In this document: piece by piece, positions 1 through 7,341 of the stretch
How positions within the stretch are numbered: position 1 is the first letter of the stretch
Layout of the letters: every line of letters begins with the position of its first letter
Assembly: GCA_947625005.1 (NCBI GenBank)
Contig: CANQNA010000031.1
Span: 1 to 12,410, forward strand
Direction of reading: 5' to 3'
From: an uncultured Bacilli bacterium
GTDB lineage: Bacteria > Bacillota_I > Bacilli_A > RF39 > UBA660
DNA: 12,410 nt
Program-made: the position numbers and the translations under genes
Notes under the pieces: model-generated
What the model was told of the DNA's origin: nothing
The model's database searches: none
Seen by the model: only the letters and a program-made list of their open reading frames with translations

Positions 1-47
1 CGTTATCAGCTTGGAAGGCTGAAGCTCTACCATTAAACTACACCTGC
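1..47 (-). tRNA. tRNA-Gly(UCC), 5' part, cut by window edge
   Basis: Read on the minus strand, base 47 is the first base of the acceptor arm (GCAGGTG). A D-arm with the AATGGTAGAG signature follows, then a perfect 5-bp anticodon stem (TCAGC/GCTGA) around the loop CTTCCAA. The anticodon TCC lies at 13-15 and reads GGA, and with wobble other glycine codons. The variable region begins at the edge; the T-arm and 3' acceptor strand lie outside the window. A promoter sits 14 bases upstream of the mature 5' end. Other tRNA genes may continue past the edge. Confidence 0.93.
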
Positions 48-67
48 AAAATTAGTAGGCAATATAA

Positions 68-95
68 ATTATACCAAATAATATAAATATTGCAA
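68..95 (-). promoter_or_regulatory. Promoter of tRNA-Gly
   Basis: On the minus strand TTGCAA (90-95) lies 16 bp from a perfect TATAAT (68-73), and the spacer ends in TGG, giving an extended -10. Predicted start near base 61, about 14 bases before the tRNA. It lies between tex and the tRNA gene, and no terminator is visible after tex, so read-through from tex is also possible. Confidence 0.7.
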
Positions 96-115
96 TACTT
101 TTTTATAAATTTCTA

Positions 116-2242
116 CTAATTTTTCAACATTGTAAGAGCCACTTTTTTCTTATCAAGTAATATTTCATCAACATAACAAGTAATTACTTCCCCTACTGCT
201 AATACATCTGTTGGATGCTTGATAAATTCTTTACTAATTTTTGAAATATGCAATAACCCATCATTTTTTAATCCAATATCCACAAAAGCTCCAAATGATG
301 CTACATTTCTTACTGTCCCTTTTAATTGCATTCCTACTTTTAAATCCTCAATCTTCAAAACATCACTTCTTAAAATTGGAGGATCAACTTCATCTCTAGG
401 ATCCAACCCTGGATTTAAAAGTTCTTTTACAATATCATTAATAGTATATTCATCAATTCCTATTTTTGTACTAAGTTCCTTCAAATCAGCTTTTTTAAGC
501 CTATCCTTAAAATCTATACTATTAATATCTTTTAAATCTAAATTTAAAAATTCTAATAATTTTTTAGTATGCTCGTAACTTTCTGGATGAATTCCTGTTT
601 TATCAAAAGCATTATCACCATCTACAATTCTTAAAAATCCTATAGACTGTTCATAAGTTTTATCATTTTTAATTAATTTTTTTATTTCTTCTCTATTTTT
701 AAAACTTCCCTTTTCTTTAAACTTCAAAATTTTTTCAATAACTGTTTTAGTCAATCCAGAAACATAGCTCAATATACTAGCACTAGCTGTATTAACATTA
801 ACTCCTACATCATTTACTACTTTTTTTACTGTAAAATCTAATTTATCACTGAGTTCTCTTTGATTAACATCATGTTGATACTCACCAACTCCAATACTTT
901 TAGGTTCAATCTTTACTAACTCTGATAATGGATCCTGTACTCTTCTTCCAATACTAATTGCACTTCTTTCTTGAACTTCTAAATCAGGAAACTCTTTTTG
1001 GGCTAATTTACTAGCACTATAAACACTTGCCCCTGCTTCACTAACAATTGTATACTTAACATTTTCATATTCTTTTATAACATCTGCTACAAATTCTTCA
1101 CTTTCCCTTGACGCTGTTCCATTCCCAATAGCAATTAAATTAATATTATAATGCTCAATAAGTTCTTTCAACTTTTTTCGAGCACCATCTTTATCATTTT
1201 TAGGCTCATGAGGATAAATTACATCTATATGTAAAACATTCCCAAATTCATCTAAACAAGCTAATTTACAACCTGTTCTAAAAGCTGGATCAAACCCAAT
1301 AACTCTATAGCCTTTAACTGGTCTAGTCATTAATAAATTTTCTAAATTAATACTAAAAATATCTACCGCTTTATTTGAAGCCCGCTCTGTTAGTTCATTT
1401 CTTACTTCTCTTTCTACACTTGGATATATTAAACGTTTTAAAGCATCTTTAATAGCAAGCTTTACAATATCTACTACAAAAGATTTAGAATCTTTAATTA
1501 CCTTTTTTTCTAAAAAAGCATTAATATCTTCTTTGTCATAATCCAAGGCAACAGAAATAACCCCATCTTTTTCGGCCCTATTAATAGCAAGCACTCTATA
1601 ACTTTTTGCATATTTGATACTTTCTTTAAAATCATAATACATTTCATATACTTTTTCTTCATCAATTGCATTCTTTTTAATCTTAGTCACAATTGTTCCT
1701 GTAGAATATATTTTATTTCTAATATATTTTCTATAATAAGCATTATCACTTATCCACTCACTAATAATAAAGCCTGCCCCTTCTAAAGCTTTATCTGGAG
1801 AAACATTATAACCACTTGCCAAGTTTTCTAAGCTTCCTGTTGTAGGAAAAGCCATAATTTTTTTGGCTAAAGGTTCTAATCCTAATTTAATTGCTTCACT
1901 AGCCTTTGTTTTTTTCTTTTCTTTAAACGGTCTATATAAATCCTCAACTTCTGTTAATTTAGTTGCAGCCATAATATTTTTTTTCAAATCATCAGTCATC
2001 ATATCTTTTTCTTCAATAAGTCTTATTACAGCCAATTTTCTCTCCAGTAAATTTTTATAATAAATATATTTATCTTCAACAAGCTTTATTTGATTTTCAT
2101 CCATTGCTCCTGTCGCTTCCTTACGATATCTAGCAATAAAAGGAATGGTTGATCCATCTTTAAGCAAATCTAATACGGCTTTAATTTGCCATTGTTTTAA
2201 ACTAATCTCTTCACTTAAATCTTTTATAATAACGTCATCCAT
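116..2242 (-). CDS. tex: Tex family S1-domain RNA-binding protein
   Basis: Tex/YhgF proteins are cytoplasmic nucleic-acid-binding factors linked to transcription and RNA handling; their exact role in Firmicutes is not settled. The 708 residues match the family in length and order. The N-terminal Tex region has the IPFIARYRKE signature (33-42) and LYRPFKEKKKTKA (102-114). The RNase H-like YqgF domain starts at GFDPAFRTG (316-324), with IGNGTASRE (372-380) and SEAGASVYSAS (401-411). Next come the conserved IGRRVQDPLSELVKIEPKS block (431-449) and the helix-hairpin-helix part with VVNDVGVNVNTAS (475-487). A C-terminal S1 domain (about 632-706) contains GTVRNVASFGAFVDIG. The ATG at 2242 follows GGGAG seven bases upstream. 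It lies 23 bases after the preceding membrane-protein gene and is probably co-transcribed with it. The gene is complete and ends in TAG. Confidence 0.96.
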   Translation of the reverse strand: MDDVIIKDLSEEISLKQWQIKAVLDLLKDGSTIPFIARYRKEATGAMDENQIKLVEDKYIYYKNLLERKLAVIRLIEEKDMMTDDLKKNIMAATKLTEVEDLYRPFKEKKKTKASEAIKLGLEPLAKKIMAFPTTGSLENLASGYNVSPDKALEGAGFIISEWISDNAYYRKYIRNKIYSTGTIVTKIKKNAIDEEKVYEMYYDFKESIKYAKSYRVLAINRAEKDGVISVALDYDKEDINAFLEKKVIKDSKSFVVDIVKLAIKDALKRLIYPSVEREVRNELTERASNKAVDIFSINLENLLMTRPVKGYRVIGFDPAFRTGCKLACLDEFGNVLHIDVIYPHEPKNDKDGARKKLKELIEHYNINLIAIGNGTASRESEEFVADVIKEYENVKYTIVSEAGASVYSASKLAQKEFPDLEVQERSAISIGRRVQDPLSELVKIEPKSIGVGEYQHDVNQRELSDKLDFTVKKVVNDVGVNVNTASASILSYVSGLTKTVIEKILKFKEKGSFKNREEIKKLIKNDKTYEQSIGFLRIVDGDNAFDKTGIHPESYEHTKKLLEFLNLDLKDINSIDFKDRLKKADLKELSTKIGIDEYTINDIVKELLNPGLDPRDEVDPPILRSDVLKIEDLKVGMQLKGTVRNVASFGAFVDIGLKNDGLLHISKISKEFIKHPTDVLAVGEVITCYVDEILLDKKKVALTMLKN

Positions 2243-2265
2243 ATTTTTACTCCCATCAAAAAAGC

Positions 2266-3855
2266 TTATGATTCATAAACTTTTTCTACTTCTATAACAT
2301 CTTTTCCTTTAATATAACCTATCTTTAATTTATCCCCTACTTTTAAGAAAGGTAAATTATCACTTAAACTAATAGATATTTTATACTTTTGAGAATCTTT
2401 ATCTTCTATATAATAATAAGTATTCCCTCCAATATTTGCTTCTTTTATCAAATTAATTTCAATAGTTTTGATTTCTAAAGAATCATCACTAATCTCATTT
2501 TTAACATTCTTTTTATAATTCTCTGAAGCTGTTATTATTCCTTTTGAAGCATCGGTAACTACAACTTTTTGATAATCTGTAACATCAACAAAGCCATACA
2601 TTTTAACAAGTCCTGATGAATCTTTTAAACTTACTAAATAAGTAGGTTTAGAATTTAAATTTATTAAAAGAGGAAAAGTAGATTCATATCCCATATCTTG
2701 AACTTGACCTTCTGCACTATTCATTGCACTATATTCTTCTGCACCAGGAACTGAATAATATTTAGTCTCTCCTGTTCGCATATTAGTTAAAATAAAGCCT
2801 AAATTAGATTCATCACTAACTACACTAGTAATACCTGTATATAAATATATATCATCATTCATCGCTAAATAATTATAGCCTTCTGTTGTATTAACTACAT
2901 TCTTTTGACTAAATACACTGTTCCAAAATCCCTCTTTATAAGTTCCCCAGTCATTAACTTGTTCAATAATTAAACTAGCAGAATATGCTACATCTACCCA
3001 AGTAGGAACATCACTAATTTTATACTTCTTAGAATTTCCTGTTACTGGATCCATTATAATAACACCTGTTACTTTTGCCCTTAATTCAACACCTGTATAA
3101 CTTATAGTTGGGACAATCCAATAAGGTTTTCCATCATTATCTATTTCAAAAGAAATATCTCCAAAATTAGTAGTTAAATATTTAAAACGTAATTTTCTAT
3201 ATAAATTTTCATTAAAATGAGCGCTTGGAACATATTTCATTCCCTTATCTAATCTAACTAACTCAGTCTCTCCATTAACACTATTAACAGTTATATAGCC
3301 TTTTATTCCTTCATCTCTATTAGTAAACCATTTAATAACATTAGCATATTCTAATGGAGTTACTCGAATAATAGATTCATTATAGTTAATTTGAGTATAC
3401 ATATCAGAAACTGAAAATTGACTAACCAAATCACTCATTTGACCCATTACTCTATCACCTAATACTTCACTACTATCCCTATCCAATAATGGTAAATGAT
3501 TAAAATCAACCTCATCAAAATCTTCTAAAAAAACTCCACTTTCGTCTATTTTAATTCTATTATGATAAGCTTCCGCATTAAATAAAGGAGAACATATAAA
3601 ATTTACTAAAATAATTAATAGAAAAATTAAAGGTATTGTTAAAAAATAAGCACCTTTCCCCATAATTTTTCTAGGAACATTTCTAATAAATTTAATTTGA
3701 CTAAAATCAAATAAATTAAGAAAACTAAAAATAACCAAAAGAACTGATAAATATAACCAAAATCCCATATTTTGTAAATTAATCGCTGGTAAAGCAAAAT
3801 AATAAATAATAAGTCCAATAATTAAAGTAATTATAGTATTTCTAACTATTTTCAT
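2266..3855 (-). CDS. Membrane protein with three helices and a large extracytoplasmic domain, unknown function
   Basis: The product is about 529 residues. Three hydrophobic segments lie near the N-terminus (about 2-21, 31-50, 69-89), followed by roughly 430 soluble residues with no further clear membrane helix. That soluble part probably faces outside, because the second and third helices are joined by a short basic loop (residues 57-68, several K/R). It contains conserved-looking stretches such as LGDRVMGQMSDLVSQF, QINYNESIIRVTPLEY and FPLLINLNSKPTYLVSLKD. I recall similar large proteins in Clostridia being annotated as CvpA family, but cannot confirm this, and no catalytic motif is visible. 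The start chosen is ATG at 3855. An upstream in-frame GTG at 3864 lies inside the Shine-Dalgarno sequence GAGGTG (3862-3867), so it is unlikely to initiate. The gene is first in a probable two-gene unit with tex. Confidence 0.85.
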   Translation of the reverse strand: MKIVRNTIITLIIGLIIYYFALPAINLQNMGFWLYLSVLLVIFSFLNLFDFSQIKFIRNVPRKIMGKGAYFLTIPLIFLLIILVNFICSPLFNAEAYHNRIKIDESGVFLEDFDEVDFNHLPLLDRDSSEVLGDRVMGQMSDLVSQFSVSDMYTQINYNESIIRVTPLEYANVIKWFTNRDEGIKGYITVNSVNGETELVRLDKGMKYVPSAHFNENLYRKLRFKYLTTNFGDISFEIDNDGKPYWIVPTISYTGVELRAKVTGVIIMDPVTGNSKKYKISDVPTWVDVAYSASLIIEQVNDWGTYKEGFWNSVFSQKNVVNTTEGYNYLAMNDDIYLYTGITSVVSDESNLGFILTNMRTGETKYYSVPGAEEYSAMNSAEGQVQDMGYESTFPLLINLNSKPTYLVSLKDSSGLVKMYGFVDVTDYQKVVVTDASKGIITASENYKKNVKNEISDDSLEIKTIEINLIKEANIGGNTYYYIEDKDSQKYKISISLSDNLPFLKVGDKLKIGYIKGKDVIEVEKVYES

Positions 3856-3861
3856 TAATAA

Positions 3862-3869
3862 CACCTCTT
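3862..3869 (-). promoter_or_regulatory. Ribosome binding site that fixes the start at 3855
   Basis: The minus strand reads AAGAGGTG, six bases before ATG at 3855. Its last three bases form an in-frame GTG (3862-3864); reading that as the start would remove the Shine-Dalgarno site, so the ATG is preferred. Confidence 0.75.
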
Positions 3870-3873
3870 TATA

Positions 3874-3882
3874 ATTATACCA
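3874..3882 (-). promoter_or_regulatory. Extended -10 promoter of the membrane protein-tex unit
   Basis: The minus strand has TGGTATAAT, a perfect extended -10. No good -35 is seen at the right distance. The predicted start near 3867 would fall at the first base of the Shine-Dalgarno site, giving a very short leader. The intergenic is shared with a divergent plus-strand gene, whose own -10 (perhaps TATGAT at 3887-3892) is less certain. Confidence 0.5.
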
Positions 3883-3918
3883 TAATTATGATAAAATAAA
3901 ACCAATTGGAGGAAAGTT

Positions 3919-4851
3919 ATGTTTAAGTATACTTTAGATAATAAAAGATACCATACCTTAAATTATTATTATAAAACAAAATATAATTCTAAAGTATTTA
4001 AAGTTAGTTTAAATGCTGGCTTTTCTTGTCCTAATAAAATAAATGGAACTGGTTGTATTTTCTGTTCTAAGGAAGGAAGTGGAGATTTTGCCGGTTTAAA
4101 AACAGATGATATTTTAACACAATTTAAACTAGTTAAAAAAATGATGCATAAAAAATGGCCAAATGCGAAATATATTGGTTATTTTCAAGCAAATACTAAT
4201 ACCTATGCTCCTATTGATAAATTAAAAGAAGTTTATGAACCAATTTTAAAAGAAAAAAATGTTGTTGGTTTAAATATTGCTACACGTAGTGATGCTATTA
4301 ATGAAGATTGTTTAAAATATTTATGTGATTTAAATAAAAGAACTGATTTAACTATTGAACTAGGTCTCCAATCTATTCATGAAAAAACTTTAAATTATAT
4401 TAATAGAGGACATACTTTAGAAAATTTCACAGAATGCGTAAAAAAATTACAAGCAAATAATATTAAAGTAGTTGTTCATATAATTAATGGATTACCTTAT
4501 GAAACTAAAGAAATGATGCTAGAAACTGTGAAATACTTAAATAAACTAAATATAGATGGAATAAAAATTCATATGCTCCATATTTTAAAAAATACTCCTT
4601 TAGAACAAATTTATGAAAAAGAACATTTCCCTATTTTAACAAAAGAAGAATATATTGATATAGTTATTAATCAACTAGAAGAGCTAGATCCTAAAATAGT
4701 TATTCATAGAATTACTGGTGATCCTAAAAAAGAAGATTTAATTGCTCCAACTTGGTTATTAAAAAAATTTTGTGTTCTAAATGACATCGATAAAGAAATG
4801 GTAAAAAGAAATACTTATCAAGGAAAAAACTTAGAATTTAAATCCAACTAA
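3919..4851 (+). CDS. Radical SAM protein, YtqA/YhcC (TIGR01212) type
   Basis: Radical SAM enzymes cleave S-adenosylmethionine at a 4Fe-4S cluster. This subfamily is related to the Elp3 radical SAM core, and a role in RNA modification has been suggested, but the substrate is not established here. The 310 residues match the family length. The N-terminus (NYYYKTKYNSKVFKVSLNAG) leads into the cluster motif with C37, C46 and C49, followed by the family's GSGDFAG (53-59). Later motifs are YFQANTNTYAP, ATRSDAI, ELGLQSIHEKTLNYINRGH and VVHIINGLPYET, typical of the subfamily's barrel. The C37-C46 spacing is x8, whereas E. coli YhcC as I remember it has x11. GGAGG lies six bases before ATG 3919. It is divergent from the membrane protein-tex unit, convergent with the AAA+ gene, and apparently monocistronic. 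Confidence 0.92.
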   Translation: MFKYTLDNKRYHTLNYYYKTKYNSKVFKVSLNAGFSCPNKINGTGCIFCSKEGSGDFAGLKTDDILTQFKLVKKMMHKKWPNAKYIGYFQANTNTYAPIDKLKEVYEPILKEKNVVGLNIATRSDAINEDCLKYLCDLNKRTDLTIELGLQSIHEKTLNYINRGHTLENFTECVKKLQANNIKVVVHIINGLPYETKEMMLETVKYLNKLNIDGIKIHMLHILKNTPLEQIYEKEHFPILTKEEYIDIVINQLEELDPKIVIHRITGDPKKEDLIAPTWLLKKFCVLNDIDKEMVKRNTYQGKNLEFKSN

Positions 4852-4878
4852 AAAAGACAAAATCATTTTAATTTGTCT
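4850..4878 (-). terminator. Intrinsic terminator of the AAA+ gene, overlapping its last codons
   Basis: Read on the minus strand, a 7-bp stem (AGACAAA/TTTGTCT) with a 10-base loop is followed by a run of six T. The 5' arm lies in the last codons of the AAA+ gene and the T-run reaches the stop codon of the facing radical SAM gene. On the plus strand no T-tract follows, so it is a poor terminator in that direction. Confidence 0.6.
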
Positions 4879-5827
4879 CTTCTAAATCAACATTTTCTTT
4901 TTCTAACATATCTTTAAATTGAACTTTAAATTTTTCTATTTCTTTTACTAAAGCATCAGGATAAATATTTTTAGTATTCACTATTGCTTTATAAAAATGT
5001 TTAATTCTAACTTCACTAGAATTTTCAAATAAAGCATAACTAAAGGCACTTGCTACAACAGTTAAAGATATATCAGGATATCTATTACCTATTTCATATA
5101 CTCTTTTATATTCACTGGTCATATCAACAATAAATCTAAATATTTTCTCTTTTTGAAAATCAGTATAGGCTAATTTAACACCCATTTTTTTCTCAAATTT
5201 AGGATATGTCCCCATTAATATTTTTACTACCGTTTCTGCATCGCTTTCTTCAACATCAATTCTAATAAAACGACGTAAAAAGGCTTTATCCCTTAAAATA
5301 TAAGCTTCATACTCTTCAGTAGTTGTTGCCCCAATCATCTTTATAGACCCTCTATCCAAAGCCGGTTTTAACATATTAGCAAAATCAATATTATTAACTC
5401 CAGCTTCTTTATTTACCAATAAATGAACTTCATCAATAAATAAAATAACTTTTTCCAATTGTTTTAATTCTCTTATTAAAAGTTCTAGTTTACTATCCGT
5501 ATTTCCATTTTCTGTAGAAGAACCAAGTAAACTTGTTATATTAATTTTAACAATACGCCAACCCTTCAAAACATTAGGTACTGCATCATTTTGAATACGA
5601 TAAGCTAAACCTTCTACTAAAGCTGTTTTACCAATACCTGGTTTACCAATCAATAATGCCCCTTTATCTGCAGTCAACAAAGTTAAAATCATTTCATTAA
5701 TTTCTTTATCACGACCAATTGCAGGATTAGTAATATAATCTCTTAAAGTTAATTCTTCTCCATAAGCTTCAATTATACTCGCTTTTTTACTATTATTAAC
5801 ATTTAAAACTTCGTAAGATTCATTCAT
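4868..5827 (-). CDS. Single-module AAA+ ATPase, ClpA/B/C first-domain type with altered pore loop
   Basis: The 319 residues correspond to one AAA+ module resembling the first ATPase domain of ClpC/ClpB. It has no Clp N-domain repeats, no middle coiled coil and no second ATPase domain. Visible elements are IGRDKEI (37-43), Walker A GKPGIGKT (61-68), Walker B ILFIDEVH (128-135), sensor 1 GATTTEEY (166-173), an arginine-finger pair R185 R186, and a sensor 2-like NRYPD (248-252). ATP binding and hydrolysis are therefore likely. Where ClpC carries GTKYRGEFEDR, with the pore-loop Tyr that grips substrate, this protein reads [12 protein letters not shown] (102-113), with no aromatic residue. It probably is not an ordinary threading unfoldase. 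Partners are unknown, and no clpP or adaptor gene is nearby. ATG 5827 follows AGAGG eight bases upstream. It is divergent from the DUF6512-type gene. Confidence 0.88.
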   Translation of the reverse strand: MNESYEVLNVNNSKKASIIEAYGEELTLRDYITNPAIGRDKEINEMILTLLTADKGALLIGKPGIGKTALVEGLAYRIQNDAVPNVLKGWRIVKINITSLLGSSTENGNTDSKLELLIRELKQLEKVILFIDEVHLLVNKEAGVNNIDFANMLKPALDRGSIKMIGATTTEEYEAYILRDKAFLRRFIRIDVEESDAETVVKILMGTYPKFEKKMGVKLAYTDFQKEKIFRFIVDMTSEYKRVYEIGNRYPDISLTVVASAFSYALFENSSEVRIKHFYKAIVNTKNIYPDALVKEIEKFKVQFKDMLEKENVDLEETN

Positions 5828-5850
5828 AAAACCATCCTCTCAATAATAAA

Positions 5851-5859
5851 ATTATAACA
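5851..5859 (-). promoter_or_regulatory. Extended -10 promoter of the AAA+ gene
   Basis: The minus strand has TGTTATAAT, an extended -10; only a poor -35 (TTTATT) lies 17 bp upstream. Predicted start near 5844, giving a leader of about 17 bases. A 9-base direct repeat TCTCAATAA lies on both sides (5838-5846 and 5870-5878). Confidence 0.5.
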
Positions 5860-5895
5860 TAAAAAACTATCTCAATAAAGTTAAAGGAGAATTTT

Positions 5896-6378
5896 ATGTT
5901 AGAAATATATGGACTAATTTTTACCTGTATTATTGGAACTATAGGTCACTTCCTTTATGATTTTTCTCATAAAAATAAAATAATAGGATTTCTTTTTGCA
6001 ACTAATGAATCAACTTGGGAACATTTAAAATTAGGTATTACTCCTATTGTAATTTATGGTGTTTTTGAATTATTTCTTACCCAAAATTTAAACAATATAG
6101 TAAACACTTCTATAAAAGTCATTACTTTTTCTATCATTTTAATTACTTTTTATTATGTTATTAAACATTTACTTAAAAAAAATATTTTAATTTTAGATAT
6201 TTCCATCTTTTATTTTTCTTCCGCACTTGCTTATCTTGTAGGAGCAAAAATAGGTGGGAATAACTATTCCTTTATAGTTTATCTTGCTTCCTTTATTTTC
6301 TATATAATACTTTACTTAAGTTATAAAAAGTTTTCTCATAATCCTCCAAACAATTTTTTATTTAAAACGGAAGTATAG
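5896..6378 (+). CDS. Small integral membrane protein, DUF6512 type
   Basis: The 160 residues are mostly hydrophobic, with about five predicted membrane segments (roughly 1-20, 46-62, 73-90, 96-117, 123-143). The motif NESTWEHLK (37-45), placed after the first segment in a GHFLYDFS...GFLFATNES context, is what I recall as the hallmark of DUF6512, a family of unknown function in Firmicutes. No catalytic residues are evident. AAAGGAG lies six bases before ATG 5896. The gene shares a 68-base intergenic with the divergent AAA+ gene, so the two could be co-regulated. Its 3' end overlaps the end of the facing YitT-family gene by 17 bases. The stop is TAG. Confidence 0.75.
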   Translation: MLEIYGLIFTCIIGTIGHFLYDFSHKNKIIGFLFATNESTWEHLKLGITPIVIYGVFELFLTQNLNNIVNTSIKVITFSIILITFYYVIKHLLKKNILILDISIFYFSSALAYLVGAKIGGNNYSFIVYLASFIFYIILYLSYKKFSHNPPNNFLFKTEV

Positions 6379-7258
6379 TTTTTCGATAACCCCCACTAAC
6401 TTCATAACAGTTTACAGAAAAAAGAAAAGAAGTTTTATCAATCCACTTTAAATATTGACAAAAATCATAATAATATTCTGAAGGCATAATACAAAATAAA
6501 GTTGTCTTTTTTTGATTATCTACTCCACCTCTGCTTTTTAAAACAGTATATCCTACTTCATAACGATCTTCCAAAACTTTTTCTAATTGTTTATATTCCT
6601 CAGTTTTAATAAAACACATTTTAGAATCCTTATTTCCTAATAAAATAAAATCTGTAATATAATTTCCTAAAAACATACAAAGCAAACCATAAATAACTTT
6701 AGTAACACCTAAATTAAATATTCCTAATAATACTATACCAATATTAATATATATAGACATAGATCCCATTGGTAATTTTTTAAAATGCATAATTATTCTT
6801 GCAATGATATCTGTACCTCCAGTATTATAACCAACTTTATATAAAATCCCATAAAGAACTCCATATATAACACTAACAACTAATACCATAAATAAATAAC
6901 TTTCAATATTAATAACTATATATTTACTAATAGGTGCAGTAATAGTTATCATAATAGGATAAACTACAGCACCTAATATATTGTTCATAGTCTCTTTTTT
7001 TCCAATAACTAAAAAGCTAATTGTTAAAAGAATAAACGTACAAACATTATTAAAAACAGTGGTACTAATACCAAATATATTTTTTACCAATATTGCTATA
7101 CCACTTATACCTCCTATAACTAAATTATAACGAACAAAAAAAACATTATATAATAGAGCCAAACAAAAAGTGCATACTAAAAAAACAACAAAGCGCATTA
7201 CTTTATCTTTATTTTTTATAACATCTAAAACATCTTTTTTCTTTATAAGTGATAACAT
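6362..7258 (-). CDS. YitT family membrane protein with C-terminal DUF2179 domain
   Basis: The 298 residues are typical for the YitT family, whose transport or signalling role is unproven. The first 207 residues hold about six membrane segments (near 22-40, 47-62, 68-86, 95-112, 120-142, 170-205). Family hallmarks are LYNVFFVRYNLVIGGISGIA (35-54) and the VGYNTGGTDIIA block (142-153). The cytoplasmic DUF2179 domain (about 212-298) has a PII-like fold in the family and here contains YTVLKSRGG and the C-terminal VSGGYRKTILPF. The ATG at 7258 follows AGGTGG by four bases. The gene has its own promoter just past the tuf terminator, so it is separate from the str operon. Confidence 0.93.
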   Translation of the reverse strand: MLSLIKKKDVLDVIKNKDKVMRFVVFLVCTFCLALLYNVFFVRYNLVIGGISGIAILVKNIFGISTTVFNNVCTFILLTISFLVIGKKETMNNILGAVVYPIMITITAPISKYIVINIESYLFMVLVVSVIYGVLYGILYKVGYNTGGTDIIARIIMHFKKLPMGSMSIYINIGIVLLGIFNLGVTKVIYGLLCMFLGNYITDFILLGNKDSKMCFIKTEEYKQLEKVLEDRYEVGYTVLKSRGGVDNQKKTTLFCIMPSEYYYDFCQYLKWIDKTSFLFSVNCYEVSGGYRKTILPF

Positions 7259-7274
7259 ATTTCCACCTATTATA

Positions 7275-7303
7275 ATAATACTTGCTTTTGAATTTTAAGT
7301 AAA
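7275..7303 (-). promoter_or_regulatory. Promoter of the YitT-family gene
   Basis: On the minus strand TTTACT (7298-7303, 4/6 to consensus) lies 17 bp from TATTAT (7275-7280, 5/6). Predicted start near 7268, the first base of the AGGTGG ribosome binding site. The -35 lies directly after the T-tract of the tuf terminator. Confidence 0.55.
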
Positions 7304-7330
7304 TAAAAAACTCACAAATATTGTGAGTTT
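7304..7330 (-). terminator. Intrinsic terminator of tuf
   Basis: On the minus strand a perfect 10-bp stem (AAACTCACAA/TTGTGAGTTT) with a 3-base loop TAT is followed by a T-tract and lies 12 bases past the tuf stop codon. This is the strongest terminator in the window. Confidence 0.92.
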
Positions 7331-7341
7331 AATGTCAAATA

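Noticed and set aside
219..578. Open frame of 119 codons on the plus strand
   Set aside because: It lies antisense inside tex, has low-complexity composition and no ribosome binding site, and fits a shadow of the tex coding frame.
1863..2060. Open frame of 65 codons on the plus strand
   Set aside because: Antisense within the conserved N-terminal part of tex; a shadow frame rich in F and S.
3871..3890. Repeat of ATAATTAT in the divergent intergenic, considered as an operator
   Set aside because: ATAATTAT is self-complementary, AT-only, and built from the overlapping -10 elements; too weak to call a binding site.
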